Of a stretch of DNA of 64,000 nucleotides, positions 8,619-16,916 are shown piece by piece; position 1 is the stretch's first letter, and every line of letters starts with the position of its first letter. Source of the stretch: Flavobacterium sp. MC2016-06 (GTDB lineage Bacteria; Bacteroidota; Bacteroidia; Flavobacteriales; Flavobacteriaceae). The DNA lies in NCBI RefSeq assembly GCF_009711165.2, contig NZ_WMID02000001.1, forward strand, positions 1 through 64,000. The letters run 5' to 3'. Made by a program: the position numbers and the translations under genes. The notes beneath the pieces are model-generated. The model had not been told where the DNA came from, did no database searches, and saw nothing but the letters and a program-made list of their open reading frames with translations.

Positions 8619-9218
8619 ATGATGACCAATAGTATAATAACTCATCCAGAAAATAAAGCCGTTACAGAGATTGTTTTCGTGAAAACAATTCCAAGTTTAG
8701 GTGTTTTTGAACTTCGACCGATAGATTTAGACGCAGACATTCCGTTACTGCACAATTGGGTAAATCGCGAATATGCGGTGTATTGGGGAATGAACGGATT
8801 TTCTATAGATGAAGTACACGATTCGTACCAGAAAATTCTCGAAAAAACCGATGTATATATGGGGATTTTTAATGGTGAAATCTCCTTTTTATTAGAATGT
8901 TATAATCCCGAAGAAGATAGCATTGGCGAATATTACAACGTAGAAAAAGGAGACAAAGGCATGCACATTTTAGTAGCGCCTTTTGAGAAATCAATCCCCA
9001 ATTTTACATGGTCGATATTTACTGTAATTCTGGATTTTATTTTTTGCGATGCTAACAATCAGCGTGTTATTGTTGAGCCGGATGCGCGCAATCATAAAAT
9101 TCATTTATTGAATAAAAAAGCTGGATTTGTTTTTCAAACCATTCTCGATTTACCACACAAAAAGGCACATCTTGAATTTTGCACACGCAAAGATTATTAC
9201 AAAGCTTTACAAGCTTAG
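8619..9218 (+). CDS. Siderophore GNAT acyltransferase, stand-alone paralogue
   Basis: A 199-residue protein closely similar along its whole length to residues 8-195 of the preceding fusion (LHNWVNREYAVYWGMNGFS, GDKGMHILVAPFEKS, VEPDARNHKIHLLNKKAGF). It belongs to the AlcB/IucB-like acyltransferase group that acylates N-hydroxylated diamines. It begins 8 bp after the fusion gene (ATGATG; either ATG possible) and ends just before the repeated palindromes. It is best read as the N-terminal half of a duplicated fusion gene that has become a separate gene, or as the ancestral unfused form. Confidence 0.88.
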   Translation: MMTNSIITHPENKAVTEIVFVKTIPSLGVFELRPIDLDADIPLLHNWVNREYAVYWGMNGFSIDEVHDSYQKILEKTDVYMGIFNGEISFLLECYNPEEDSIGEYYNVEKGDKGMHILVAPFEKSIPNFTWSIFTVILDFIFCDANNQRVIVEPDARNHKIHLLNKKAGFVFQTILDLPHKKAHLEFCTRKDYYKALQA

Positions 9219-9235
9219 GTTTAGCTTATAAGTTT

Positions 9236-9334
9236 CCTGCAAGGTCTTTTTCTGACCTTGTAGGTTTCAATATTCCGTAAAGATGATTCCAAGCTTAAAA
9301 CAATACCTACAAGGTCAGAAAAAGACCTTGCAGG
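9236..9334. repeat. REPIN-like palindrome, copy A
   Basis: Two 29-bp arms (9236-9264 and 9306-9334) are exact reverse complements, starting CCTGCAAGGTCTTTTTCTGA. Each arm is itself roughly palindromic (CCTGCAAGGT against ACCTTGTAGG). Together they could form a cruciform or a stable RNA hairpin between the GNAT and NIS genes. It is almost identical to copy B 212 bp further on, and related in design to 61732-61817. Confidence 0.85.
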
Positions 9335-9350
9335 AAACTATATCAAAAAA

Positions 9351-9420
9351 ATGGAAATTCCAACTAAGAGTAATGCACATATTAATTAAAGAAAATTGGG
9401 GTTAAGTCAATGCAGTTCTG
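9351..9420 (+). pseudogene. Fossil copy of the 5' end of the second IucA/IucC gene
   Basis: ATGGAAATTCCAACTAAGAG at 9351 repeats the start of the gene at 9564 with few changes, and the similarity runs on for about 70 bases before decaying. The frame reads MEIPTKSNAHIN and then a TAA, so it cannot make the enzyme. It lies 213 bp before the real start, the same period as the flanking palindromes, so a 212-213 bp block was duplicated in tandem and the upstream copy has degenerated. Confidence 0.8.
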
Positions 9421-9447
9421 CATTGATTTAATATGACTTATAAGTTT

Positions 9448-9546
9448 CCTGCAAGGTCTTTTTCTGACCTTGTAGGTTTCAATATTCCATAAAGATGATT
9501 CCAAGCTTAAAACTATACCTACAAGGTCAGAAAAAGACCTTGCAGG
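9448..9546. repeat. REPIN-like palindrome, copy B
   Basis: Second copy of the cruciform element, arms 9448-9476 and 9518-9546, nearly identical to copy A including the spacer. It ends 17 bp before the ATG of the second NIS synthetase, so a hairpin in the mRNA would sit directly at the translation start. Confidence 0.85.
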
Positions 9547-9563
9547 AAAAAAATAAATAAAAA

Positions 9564-11372
9564 ATGGAAATACCAACTAAGAGTATTGCACATATAACCA
9601 AAGAAAATTGGGATAAAGCCAATGCAATTTTGCTAAAGAAAACCTTAAGCGAGTTTGCTCACGAACTTCTGATTGTTCCAGTCTTAAAACGCGGAAAAAG
9701 TTACGGCGTACATTCACCAGATAAAACTTTTGAATATACTTTTGATGGCTCAATTCTGGCTTTAAATCATTGGTCAATTTTATTAGAATCTATTCAAAAG
9801 AAAAACATAAATGGAGCAGAAGTTCCCTTGCGATTGTTAGAATTTTTAATTGAATTTAAAGATACTTTAGGAATCGATGAAAAATTGCTGCCCACTTATT
9901 TAGAAGAAATTACAAGTACATTGTACAGTACAGCGTATAAAATTGCGAATGAAAAATATTCATCAACAGCATTAGTAAACCAAGATTATCAGGTTATTGA
10001 GCATGCCATGACCGAAGGACATCCTTGCTTTGTTGCCAATAGTGGAAAAAATGGTTTTAATATTGATGATTTTGCTCAATTTTCGCCAGAGGCTAATGCG
10101 CCAATGCAGTTATTATGGCTTGCTGGGCATAGGAGCAGAGCCACTTTTTCGGGAATTGAAACATTGGAATATAAAAAAGTTCTTTCTCAGGAACTGCCTT
10201 TAGAAACGATTACTTCTTTTGAAGAAGTACTAAAATCTAAAGGTTTAAATGTTGATGATTATTATTTTTTTCCAGTACATCCGTGGCAGTGGTTCAATAA
10301 ATTGGCACTGATTTTTGCTCCCGATATTGCCGAAGAATATTTAGTTTGTCTGGGTTATGGCGAAGATAAGTATTCGGCACAACAATCAATTCGAACTTTT
10401 TTTAATACCAGTTCACCAGAGAAATTTTATGTAAAAACAGCACTTTCGGTAATCAATATGGGTTTTATGCGTGGTTTGTCGCCATATTATATGGAAAGCA
10501 CGCCAACGATTACCCAATGGGTTGCTGATCTTGTAGAAAACGATGTCTATTTACAGCAAAAAGGATTTACCTTATTGGGCGAAGTGGCAACAATAGGTTA
10601 TCGTAATTTTCTGTACGAACCGCTTGGCAGAAGTTTACCACACAACAAAATGTTGGCGACTTTATGGAGAGAAAGCCCGATTCCGAAATTGTCTAAAGGA
10701 CAAAATATCATGACAATGGCCGCTTTACTGCACGTTGATCAATCTGGAAATTCTTTTGTTTCGGAGTTGATAAAAGCTTCGGGAATCACTGCTAAATCTT
10801 GGATTAAAAGTTATCTAAATGCGTATTTATCGCCTTTGTTACATTGTTTTTACGAACACGAAATGGTTTTTATGCCACACGGTGAAAATCTGATTTTAGT
10901 TTTTGAAAATCATGTTCCTATAAAAGCAATCATGAAAGATATTACCGAAGAAGTAATGGTTTTTAATTCCAAAATGGAACTGCCGGAAAAAGCAAAACGC
11001 ATACAAATTGAGATGAACGAACCGTTGAAAATTTTATGCCTTTTTAATGATATTTTTCAGTTTTATTTCCGATTCCTTTCGGCGATTTTATCAGAATCTC
11101 AAACACTTTCTGAAAGTGATTTTTGGGAAGAAGTCGCGAATTGTATTCATGATTATCAAGAGGAACACCCGGATTTAGAAGAACAGTTTAAAAAGTATAA
11201 TCTGTTTGTTTCAGAATTTGATTCGTGTTGTTTAAACCGTCTGCAATTGCGAAATAACAAGCAAATGCTCGATTTGGCTTCGCCAATAGAAAGTCTTCAA
11301 TTTGTGGGGAAACTTAAAAATCCGATTTCAGTTTTTAGTAAAACACTACATTCTGTTTCGTTTGTGAGATAG
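9564..11372 (+). CDS. IucA/IucC family NIS siderophore synthetase, stand-alone
   Basis: A 602-residue NIS synthetase paralogous to the C-terminal part of the 6193-8610 fusion. It shares TEGHPCFVANSGKNGFN, YYFFPVHPWQWFNKLAL, TALSVINMGFMRGL and VFMPHGENLILVFENH. IucA/IucC enzymes activate a carboxylate (citrate, succinyl-hydroxamate) as an adenylate and condense it with an amine or hydroxylamine. Two synthetases imply either two successive couplings (for instance the two arms of citrate) or oligomerisation and macrocyclisation of an N-hydroxy-N-succinyl-diamine; the sequence does not decide. The ATG at 9564 is supported by the match to the fusion protein (SIAHITKENWDKAN against AIAHIQPQVWEKAN). 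Confidence 0.92.
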   Translation: MEIPTKSIAHITKENWDKANAILLKKTLSEFAHELLIVPVLKRGKSYGVHSPDKTFEYTFDGSILALNHWSILLESIQKKNINGAEVPLRLLEFLIEFKDTLGIDEKLLPTYLEEITSTLYSTAYKIANEKYSSTALVNQDYQVIEHAMTEGHPCFVANSGKNGFNIDDFAQFSPEANAPMQLLWLAGHRSRATFSGIETLEYKKVLSQELPLETITSFEEVLKSKGLNVDDYYFFPVHPWQWFNKLALIFAPDIAEEYLVCLGYGEDKYSAQQSIRTFFNTSSPEKFYVKTALSVINMGFMRGLSPYYMESTPTITQWVADLVENDVYLQQKGFTLLGEVATIGYRNFLYEPLGRSLPHNKMLATLWRESPIPKLSKGQNIMTMAALLHVDQSGNSFVSELIKASGITAKSWIKSYLNAYLSPLLHCFYEHEMVFMPHGENLILVFENHVPIKAIMKDITEEVMVFNSKMELPEKAKRIQIEMNEPLKILCLFNDIFQFYFRFLSAILSESQTLSESDFWEEVANCIHDYQEEHPDLEEQFKKYNLFVSEFDSCCLNRLQLRNNKQMLDLASPIESLQFVGKLKNPISVFSKTLHSVSFVR

Positions 11373-11424
11373 AGTTTGTCATCCTATGTTTCCAAAAAAA
11401 GTAAGAAGTTTTAGTATCACGCAA

Positions 11425-11457
11425 ACCTTTGTCAAAGTTTTGAACTTTGACAAAGGT
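11425..11457. repeat. Perfect 33-bp palindrome between synthetase and exporter genes
   Basis: ACCTTTGTCAAAGTT and AACTTTGACAAAGGT flank a 3-bp loop. There is no T-run after it, so it is not a classic terminator. It resembles the other dispersed palindromes of this window and may stabilise or partly attenuate the mRNA before the MATE gene. Confidence 0.7.
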
Positions 11458-11531
11458 AGGCACGCTCAGTTTATGCGCATACTTTGTCATTTCTGACAAT
11501 ACTGGATAAAAAAATAAAATAATACATAATT

Positions 11532-12959
11532 ATGTTATATAATACAAAGTCAGTAAAATCAATTCGAGGTACATTTGATCGTTTTTTTGAAATTTTGAAA
11601 GCTGCAGAATCATTTGATTTTACTTCCGGAAGCATCAAAAAAGCCATTATAATTTTGTCGATTCCGATGGTTTTAGAAATGGTAATGGAATCGGTATTTG
11701 CTTTAGTCGATTTGTATTTTGTTGGACATTTAGAAGAAAGTAATCATGCGATTCAGATCGTAGGTTTAACCGAATCTGTTTTCGCCATTGTTTATTCGAT
11801 TGCTATAGGAATTAGTATTGCTACAACGGCAATTGTAGCCAGACGAATAGGTGAAAAAGAAGCTGATGAAGCAGCAAAATCAGGTGTTCAAGCCATTGTT
11901 ATTGCGGGAGTCATTAATTTACTAATTAGTATTCCGAGTTTTATATATGCCAAAGAAATTCTGCTGTTAATGGGCGCATCCAAAGCTTCTGTAGTTTATG
12001 GCGCAATTTATACGCAAATTATGATTGCAGGAAGTTTGGTCGTAATGTTGATTTTCTTGATTAACGGAATTTTCAGAGGTGCTGGAAACGCGATTATTGC
12101 CATGAAAAGTTTGTGGATTGCTAATATTTCGAATATAATTCTGTGTCCAATTTTAATAAACGGTTTTTGGTTTATTCCAGGAATGGGAATAATGGGCGCT
12201 GCGATTGCCACAACTGCCGGAAGAACGATTGGTGTATTGTACCAATGTTATTTCCTTTTTTATGGAAAGGGAATTTTAAAAGTAAAATGGCGCTATTTTA
12301 TTCCGAATCTAAAATTAATTCAAGGCATTATAAAATTAGCAACACCCGGAGTTTTACAATATGTAATTGCTTCTTGCAGCTGGATTTTTCTCGCTAATCT
12401 TGTTGCGACAACGGGCGGTGATTATGCTTCATCAGGTTATCAGACGGCAATTAGAATCATCATGTTTTTTATACTTCCCGCTTGGGGACTCAGCAATGCG
12501 GCAGCAACTTTGGTAGGGCAGAATCTTGGAGCCAAAAAAGTAGAGAGAGCCGAAAAATCGGTTTATAAAACGGCCAAATACAATATGATCTTTATGGGTT
12601 TTATAATGCTTATCTGTTTTTTTAGCGCACATTATCTGATTTCTTTTTTTACAAACGATGCCGAGATTGTAAAAATTGCGGTAAATGCACTGCAGATTAT
12701 GAGTATTGGTTTTATCTTTTACGGTCTAGGAATGGTTTTAAACAACACCTTTAATGGAGCAGGAGACACGTGGACGCCAACTTGGATCAATATTTTTGGT
12801 TTCTGGATCTTCCAGATTCCATTTGCGTATCTTTTGGTACATTATTATAAACTAGGACCAATGGGTGTTTTTATCGCAATTCCCGTTGCCGAAACGCTTA
12901 TCACAGTTTTAAGTGTAATAGTGTATAGAAAAGGAAATTGGAAGAGAATTGAGATTTAA
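11532..12959 (+). CDS. MATE family efflux transporter (probable siderophore exporter)
   Basis: A 475-residue protein with twelve predicted membrane segments in two similar halves, typical MATE length and pattern: IKKAIIILSIPMVLEMVMES in the first helix and FVGHLEE after it, with the matching second-half helix around ATPGVLQYVIASCSWIF. MATE proteins are cation-coupled antiporters. As the last gene of the siderophore operon it most likely exports the finished siderophore from the cytoplasm. A hydrophilic stretch of about 30 residues precedes the first helix. The operon ends with the hairpin at 13007. Confidence 0.88.
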   Translation: MLYNTKSVKSIRGTFDRFFEILKAAESFDFTSGSIKKAIIILSIPMVLEMVMESVFALVDLYFVGHLEESNHAIQIVGLTESVFAIVYSIAIGISIATTAIVARRIGEKEADEAAKSGVQAIVIAGVINLLISIPSFIYAKEILLLMGASKASVVYGAIYTQIMIAGSLVVMLIFLINGIFRGAGNAIIAMKSLWIANISNIILCPILINGFWFIPGMGIMGAAIATTAGRTIGVLYQCYFLFYGKGILKVKWRYFIPNLKLIQGIIKLATPGVLQYVIASCSWIFLANLVATTGGDYASSGYQTAIRIIMFFILPAWGLSNAAATLVGQNLGAKKVERAEKSVYKTAKYNMIFMGFIMLICFFSAHYLISFFTNDAEIVKIAVNALQIMSIGFIFYGLGMVLNNTFNGAGDTWTPTWINIFGFWIFQIPFAYLLVHYYKLGPMGVFIAIPVAETLITVLSVIVYRKGNWKRIEI

Positions 12960-13006
12960 TAATTATAATATTTTATAAGAAAAAGAATTTTAAGTTGATT
13001 ATGTAA

Positions 13007-13034
13007 AAAGAGGGAGTAATCTACTCCCTCTTTT
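13007..13034. terminator. Bidirectional terminator
   Basis: AAAAGAGGGAGTA, a 2-3 base loop, then TACTCCCTCTTTT. A-run before and T-run after make it work on both strands. It separates the siderophore operon from the convergent DUF3606 gene. Confidence 0.85.
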
Positions 13035-13052
13035 CGTATATCTTAAAGCAAA

Positions 13053-13229
13053 TTATTTGCCAAGATATTCTCTTACCGCCTTAGCTGAGTGCCCTACTTG
13101 TTTAACTGCTTCTCGCAATTTAGTTTCTGTAACGCCCAATGCTTTGCACCAGTAATCTACCTCCCATTGTTCAGTAAGGCTGATCTTACTGGCATCTTGA
13201 GGTATTTTCTTCTTTAAGTCATCTGACAT
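13053..13229 (-). CDS. DUF3606 family small protein
   Basis: A 58-codon gene on the minus strand reading MSDDLKKKIPQDASKISLTE at its start and ending HSAKAVREYLGK. This matches the DUF3606 family, small proteins widespread in Bacteroidota and Proteobacteria (typical pattern: ISL.E..EV.YW...LGV....L..AV..VG..A..V...L). The fold is predicted to be a few short helices; the function is unknown. It stands alone, facing the siderophore operon across a shared terminator. It falls under common length cut-offs and is easily missed. Confidence 0.85.
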   Translation of the reverse strand: MSDDLKKKIPQDASKISLTEQWEVDYWCKALGVTETKLREAVKQVGHSAKAVREYLGK

Positions 13230-13479
13230 TTTATGAAAGTTGATTAATTTTAGCTGATTTCTACTCCAGCGTATGAGTGTTTAGTTAAATAGTAATGGTT
13301 TGTTCATTGTATTTAATCTAAACCAAAGATTAGCTTTTACTAATCAGTCATTTTACGGAGATCCATAATTCACTAAAATTTATTTTTAATGAGTGGAATA
13401 CGAAATAGAAATAAGTAATAGATAATTTACTTATAAAATTGAAAAGAGTCTGTTAGAAGGTGAGAATTTTGTAAATAAA

Positions 13480-13953
13480 TTATTCATTTAAGTCTAAAAC
13501 ACGCTGATAAAAACCTTGTTTGGCTATTTTTTGTTCTGCTTCTTCAATGGCTTTTAGGAGATTGTTTTGATTATCTGAAATTTCATTTAGTACATTATTC
13601 ATGACACTCCAGACCGGCTGCATTTTTACAACAAGTTCGCTGCCTTTTGCAGTAAGAACAATTAGTCTTTTACGCTCATCGAGTTTGTCTTTTTTAGAAC
13701 TGATAAGTTTTTGTTTTTCCAATTCTTTCAGCAGACTTATGGTTGAGGGATGACTGTACCCAATTTCGTTTGCAATTTCTACCACACTCAGCATTTCTTT
13801 TTTGTGCAGCGTGTAAATTACAGGAAACCATTTGGGCTCAAAATCAATATCAAAAGATTTATAAATTAATGCACCGTCTTTGCGTAATTGCTCGCTCAAA
13901 CGCTGTAATCTTGTTGATATGGCGAGAATACCTATTTCATCAATTATATTCAT
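13480..13953 (-). CDS. MarR family transcriptional regulator
   Basis: A 157-residue winged-helix protein. The helix-turn-helix is around residues 55-78 (MLSVVEIANEIGYSHPSTISLLKELEKQ) and the wing is KDKLDERKRLIVLTAKG, the classic MarR pattern. Its ATG overlaps the stop codon of the upstream GNAT gene by 4 bases (ATGA), so the two are one operon. MarR proteins normally repress their own operon; a 12-bp palindrome at 14464-14475 ahead of the operon is the obvious candidate site. Confidence 0.9.
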   Translation of the reverse strand: MNIIDEIGILAISTRLQRLSEQLRKDGALIYKSFDIDFEPKWFPVIYTLHKKEMLSVVEIANEIGYSHPSTISLLKELEKQKLISSKKDKLDERKRLIVLTAKGSELVVKMQPVWSVMNNVLNEISDNQNNLLKAIEEAEQKIAKQGFYQRVLDLNE

Positions 13954-14441
13954 TTTTCTGAATTTAGATCTAATTTACAAAATACATTATCAGGGCTCAT
14001 TAAAGGAAAATCATATGGAAGTTCGTCCTTTTGTATCGTTATAAAATGATTCCTTTCATAAAATCGCAATGCAGCCTGTAATATAGAAACTGTACCCAAA
14101 TATAGGGCTCTTAACCCATTTTTTGTACTATAGGAAATTAATTCTTCTAATAACTGCTGTGCAATATTGTATTGTTTTCCTCTGTATTCCTGCTTGACAA
14201 ACATTTTTCGAATGGCTCCAGCTTGATTATTAAATTTTACTAAGGCAATAGTTCCAACCAATTCGTCGTCGATAAAAGCACCTAAAAATATACCTCCGGG
14301 TTCGTAATAAAAGTTTTTAATGTTTAATAGATCAGGCTGATCTTGTATGGTTATTGGAACATTAAATTCTTTCTGCTGAATGTTTAAGATCAAATCGACT
14401 ATTTGGTTCTCGTATTCGTTTTGGATAGGCTTGATATTCAT
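13950..14441 (-). CDS. GNAT family N-acetyltransferase
   Basis: A 163-residue acetyltransferase. The acetyl-CoA binding region is visible as IRKMFVKQEYRGKQYNIAQQL (R/Q-x-x-G-x-G/A-like), followed by ALYLGTVSILQAALRFYERN, the usual last GNAT helix and strand. The substrate is unknown. GNAT genes paired with a MarR regulator often modify a small molecule or toxic compound that the regulator senses, but that is inference. The ATG at 14441 lies 22 bp from a palindrome. Confidence 0.88.
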   Translation of the reverse strand: MNIKPIQNEYENQIVDLILNIQQKEFNVPITIQDQPDLLNIKNFYYEPGGIFLGAFIDDELVGTIALVKFNNQAGAIRKMFVKQEYRGKQYNIAQQLLEELISYSTKNGLRALYLGTVSILQAALRFYERNHFITIQKDELPYDFPLMSPDNVFCKLDLNSEK

Positions 14442-14463
14442 GATTTTAAATTTTAATGTACAA

Positions 14464-14475
14464 AACTACGTAGTT
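14464..14475. promoter_or_regulatory. Palindrome AACTACGTAGTT, candidate MarR operator
   Basis: A perfect 12-bp palindrome 22 bp upstream of the first gene of the GNAT-MarR operon. Short palindromes at this position are typical MarR autoregulatory sites. No direct evidence of binding. Confidence 0.4.
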
Positions 14476-14570
14476 GAATACATATATCCAAATTTTCTGC
14501 GATAAAATAGGAAAAGAAACTTGACGTTAGTTGTATTGAATTTCCTATTTCATCAAAACATTATTTTACA

Positions 14571-14608
14571 AAAAGGCTGCTTTACAAATAGTAAAACAGC
14601 CTTTTTTT
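14571..14608 (-). terminator. Terminator of the serine hydrolase gene
   Basis: AAAAGGCTGCTTTAC, 5-base loop, GTAAAACAGCCTTTT with one mismatch, with T-runs on either strand. It lies 95 bp past the stop of the hydrolase (minus strand). Confidence 0.75.
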
Positions 14609-14702
14609 GCATTAAATATGATGTATTATATTACTTAAACACACTCGTTTTAAATAGACAGAGATTTTTAGTGCTATTTTACGATTTTTTCTAGACCTGA
14701 TC

Positions 14703-15830
14703 TTAAAAAGTCAAAATCGTATCAGCTAGTTTTATAAGTTCATTTTGAGTTCCCTGATCCGCTTCATTTGATAATAATATTATTCCTGAATTCTGTTCTG
14801 GATAAAAAACAATAAAAGTACTAAAACCCAAACTTCCGCCTGTATGCGAAACTCTAGCTATTCCCTTTGAAGTTTTATTGATCTTCCAATTATAAGCAAT
14901 TGCACCATCCTTCACATTTCCAAAAGTAGGCTGATGGCTTAGTTTTACAATCTCATTTTTTTCATTAAGATGATAAGCCATGTACTTTAACATATCTGAA
15001 GTAGAAGAAGCTATAGATGCCGCGACCTGCATATCTTCCCAATTAATATAAGGCATTTGTCGTCCTTTACCGTCGTACCCAACTGCCATTGTTGAAGGGA
15101 TATTTGACTTTGAGAGTAATGAAGTATTTTTCATTTTAAGCGGTACAATAAATTGCTTCTTTAATAAATCTTCAAATTCATTACCGTAAACATTTTCCAT
15201 AATATGTCCTAAAAGTTGTGCAGCAGTGTTGCAGTGTCTGGCAATTGTTCCGGGTAAAGTATCTGGTTTTACAGTATGCAAATCAGCATAAAACTGATTC
15301 ATACTATATTTTTGGTGAATAGAATCCAGAAGAAATGGAATGGCATCGGGATTACTTTTAGAAAAAAGTTCTTTACTGTCAGGCATCCAATTTGGCAGTG
15401 CTGAAGTAAGGTTGGTAAGATTAAGCAAAGTAATTGGAGTGCCTTGATACGTTAGATTAGGATAATCTTGTTTTAGATATTTTCTAATGTCGTCAGTAGG
15501 CTTTACTTTTTTCTCCAATACGGCTTTCGCTAGTAATGTTGACGAAAATGTTTTACTAATCGAAGCGAGCTCATAAACGGTTTGGTTTGTAGGTAGATTT
15601 TGTGTTCCTATTTTAGTAGCACCATAATTATAAAAATACTGCTTTCCATCTTTGATTATTCCTATAGAAAGACCAACTCGAGATGCTTCTTTCATAAATG
15701 CTAGGCTGGAATTTTGTACCAACGAATCCAGTTTTGTTTTCAAATGATTATCTGTGGCAATCTGGCTTTTTTGTGCAACAGCTATTACTGTGTACAGAAC
15801 GAGGCATAATACAGTTAAGTTTTTTTTCAT
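14703..15830 (-). CDS. Secreted beta-lactamase-fold serine hydrolase (class C/AmpC-like)
   Basis: A 375-residue protein with an N-terminal signal peptide (MKKNLTVLCLVLYTVIAVAQ). The active-site Ser-x-x-Lys is SISK at 90-93, and the third motif is SHTGG near residue 325 (His-Thr-Gly in place of Lys-Thr-Gly). The second motif, normally Tyr-x-Asn, is His199-Cys-Asn201, an unusual loss of the catalytic tyrosine. HTG is common in the esterase/peptidase branch of this family. I therefore favour a periplasmic D-amino peptidase or esterase over a true beta-lactamase. Monocistronic, with its own terminator. Confidence 0.85.
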   Translation of the reverse strand: MKKNLTVLCLVLYTVIAVAQKSQIATDNHLKTKLDSLVQNSSLAFMKEASRVGLSIGIIKDGKQYFYNYGATKIGTQNLPTNQTVYELASISKTFSSTLLAKAVLEKKVKPTDDIRKYLKQDYPNLTYQGTPITLLNLTNLTSALPNWMPDSKELFSKSNPDAIPFLLDSIHQKYSMNQFYADLHTVKPDTLPGTIARHCNTAAQLLGHIMENVYGNEFEDLLKKQFIVPLKMKNTSLLSKSNIPSTMAVGYDGKGRQMPYINWEDMQVAASIASSTSDMLKYMAYHLNEKNEIVKLSHQPTFGNVKDGAIAYNWKINKTSKGIARVSHTGGSLGFSTFIVFYPEQNSGIILLSNEADQGTQNELIKLADTILTF

Positions 15831-16046
15831 TTCATTCAGGGTTTTACTAAAGGACTATAAAATTTGTGAAATGTTACATCTTGTTATTTAAAGCGTTAGA
15901 TATGAAATCAGTTTCTTTTTTTAAGATGCATATAAAATTAATACAATAAATGAATTATCAATACGGTAATTGAAACTTCATTTTTTTGAAAGATTTTATA
16001 GGAATGATAAGTGTTGAAAAAATGGATAGCATTAAAAACCGTCCAA

Positions 16047-16769
16047 TTATTTCCACAATAAAAAATAGTTGCATCGGTGGCGTTTACTGCTGTATGCTAT
16101 ATTTTGGTAAGTGCCCGAAGCAGGCTCAATCCAATCTTGTCTAATGATGTATAAACCTTTCATTGTTGGGTAAAAAACAGCTTCACCATTTGCATCTAAT
16201 GTCAATTCTTTTTCCCAATTTTCAGGATTAAATACACGAAGTTTTGTACCATATTTTGATGGTTTGTCGTCTAAGAATGCTTTAACGGTTATTTTTCCGT
16301 CTTGGTTAAGAACAGTCAAGTCTAGTTTCTGGACAGGTTTAATAGCTGTGATAAGAGTATCACCAACAGTATAGACGGCAGTAATATAATCGATAGGAAG
16401 AACGTTTTTTCCTCCGTTTGCAGAACGGTCTATTACAGGATGTTTATCATTAAAACCAATAATACGGTATTGACCTTCTTGTTGAGGTACATAAACCGCA
16501 AGCCAATGATCTTTCTCCATTTTAAATTGTAATTCCTGTTTTTTGCCTTGCGAATCAATTATACTAAAATAAAAATCTCCAGCCAGCAGAAGTTCCTTTG
16601 CCGTATCTCGATGTCTAACACCTTGTTCGTCCATGCTGCCGTAGCACAATTCGATGGATACAGGTTCATTTATTTTCCCAGAACCTTTTACATCAACCCA
16701 ATAAGCGCTTGCAAAAGCTGGAAGAGAAATTGTTAAGACAAAAAGGGTTAGTAATATTTTGTTTTTCAT
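16047..16769 (-). CDS. Periplasmic DUF4198-like protein linked to a TonB receptor
   Basis: A 240-residue exported protein: signal peptide MKNKILLTLFVLTISLPAFA, then a beta-rich body with AYWVDVKGSGKINEPVSIEL, a pattern of DUF4198 proteins (found with metal or siderophore uptake). The ATG at 16769 is chosen because the signal peptide begins there; a longer frame to 16877 would start inside a terminator. It follows the siderophore receptor gene on the same strand, with a hairpin between them, so it may be expressed at a lower level from the same promoter. The exact role is unknown. Confidence 0.65.
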   Translation of the reverse strand: MKNKILLTLFVLTISLPAFASAYWVDVKGSGKINEPVSIELCYGSMDEQGVRHRDTAKELLLAGDFYFSIIDSQGKKQELQFKMEKDHWLAVYVPQQEGQYRIIGFNDKHPVIDRSANGGKNVLPIDYITAVYTVGDTLITAIKPVQKLDLTVLNQDGKITVKAFLDDKPSKYGTKLRVFNPENWEKELTLDANGEAVFYPTMKGLYIIRQDWIEPASGTYQNIAYSSKRHRCNYFLLWK

Positions 16770-16830
16770 AAGATAGTTTCTTTTTAAATGGAAGTAGTGT
16801 AGAGTGATATTATAACTCACTTTTAAATAT

Positions 16831-16859
16831 AAAAAGCTGCCAATTAAGGCAGCTTTTTT
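16831..16859 (-). terminator. Terminator or attenuator after the siderophore receptor
   Basis: AAAAAGCTGCC, 6-base loop, GGCAGCTTTTTT, between the stop of the receptor (16917) and the DUF4198-like gene (16769). A T-run follows on the minus strand. Confidence 0.8.
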
Positions 16860-16916
16860 GAGTTTCAAGTTATACAAAAGTAGTAAACTGTTTAGTAGTA
16901 CCTTTTGATTTTTGTA

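Noticed and set aside
9382..9576. Minus-strand open frame across the palindromes
   Set aside because: It runs through inverted-repeat DNA and the start of the NIS gene on the other strand; no leader and no credible protein.
11425..11457. Terminator between the NIS gene and the MATE gene
   Set aside because: The hairpin is perfect but has no T-run, and the exporter has no separate recognised promoter; more likely a dispersed palindrome within the operon.
12143..12397. 84-codon frame inside the MATE gene
   Set aside because: Lies in another frame of an intact transporter gene; composition is that of a shadow frame, not evidence of a frameshift.
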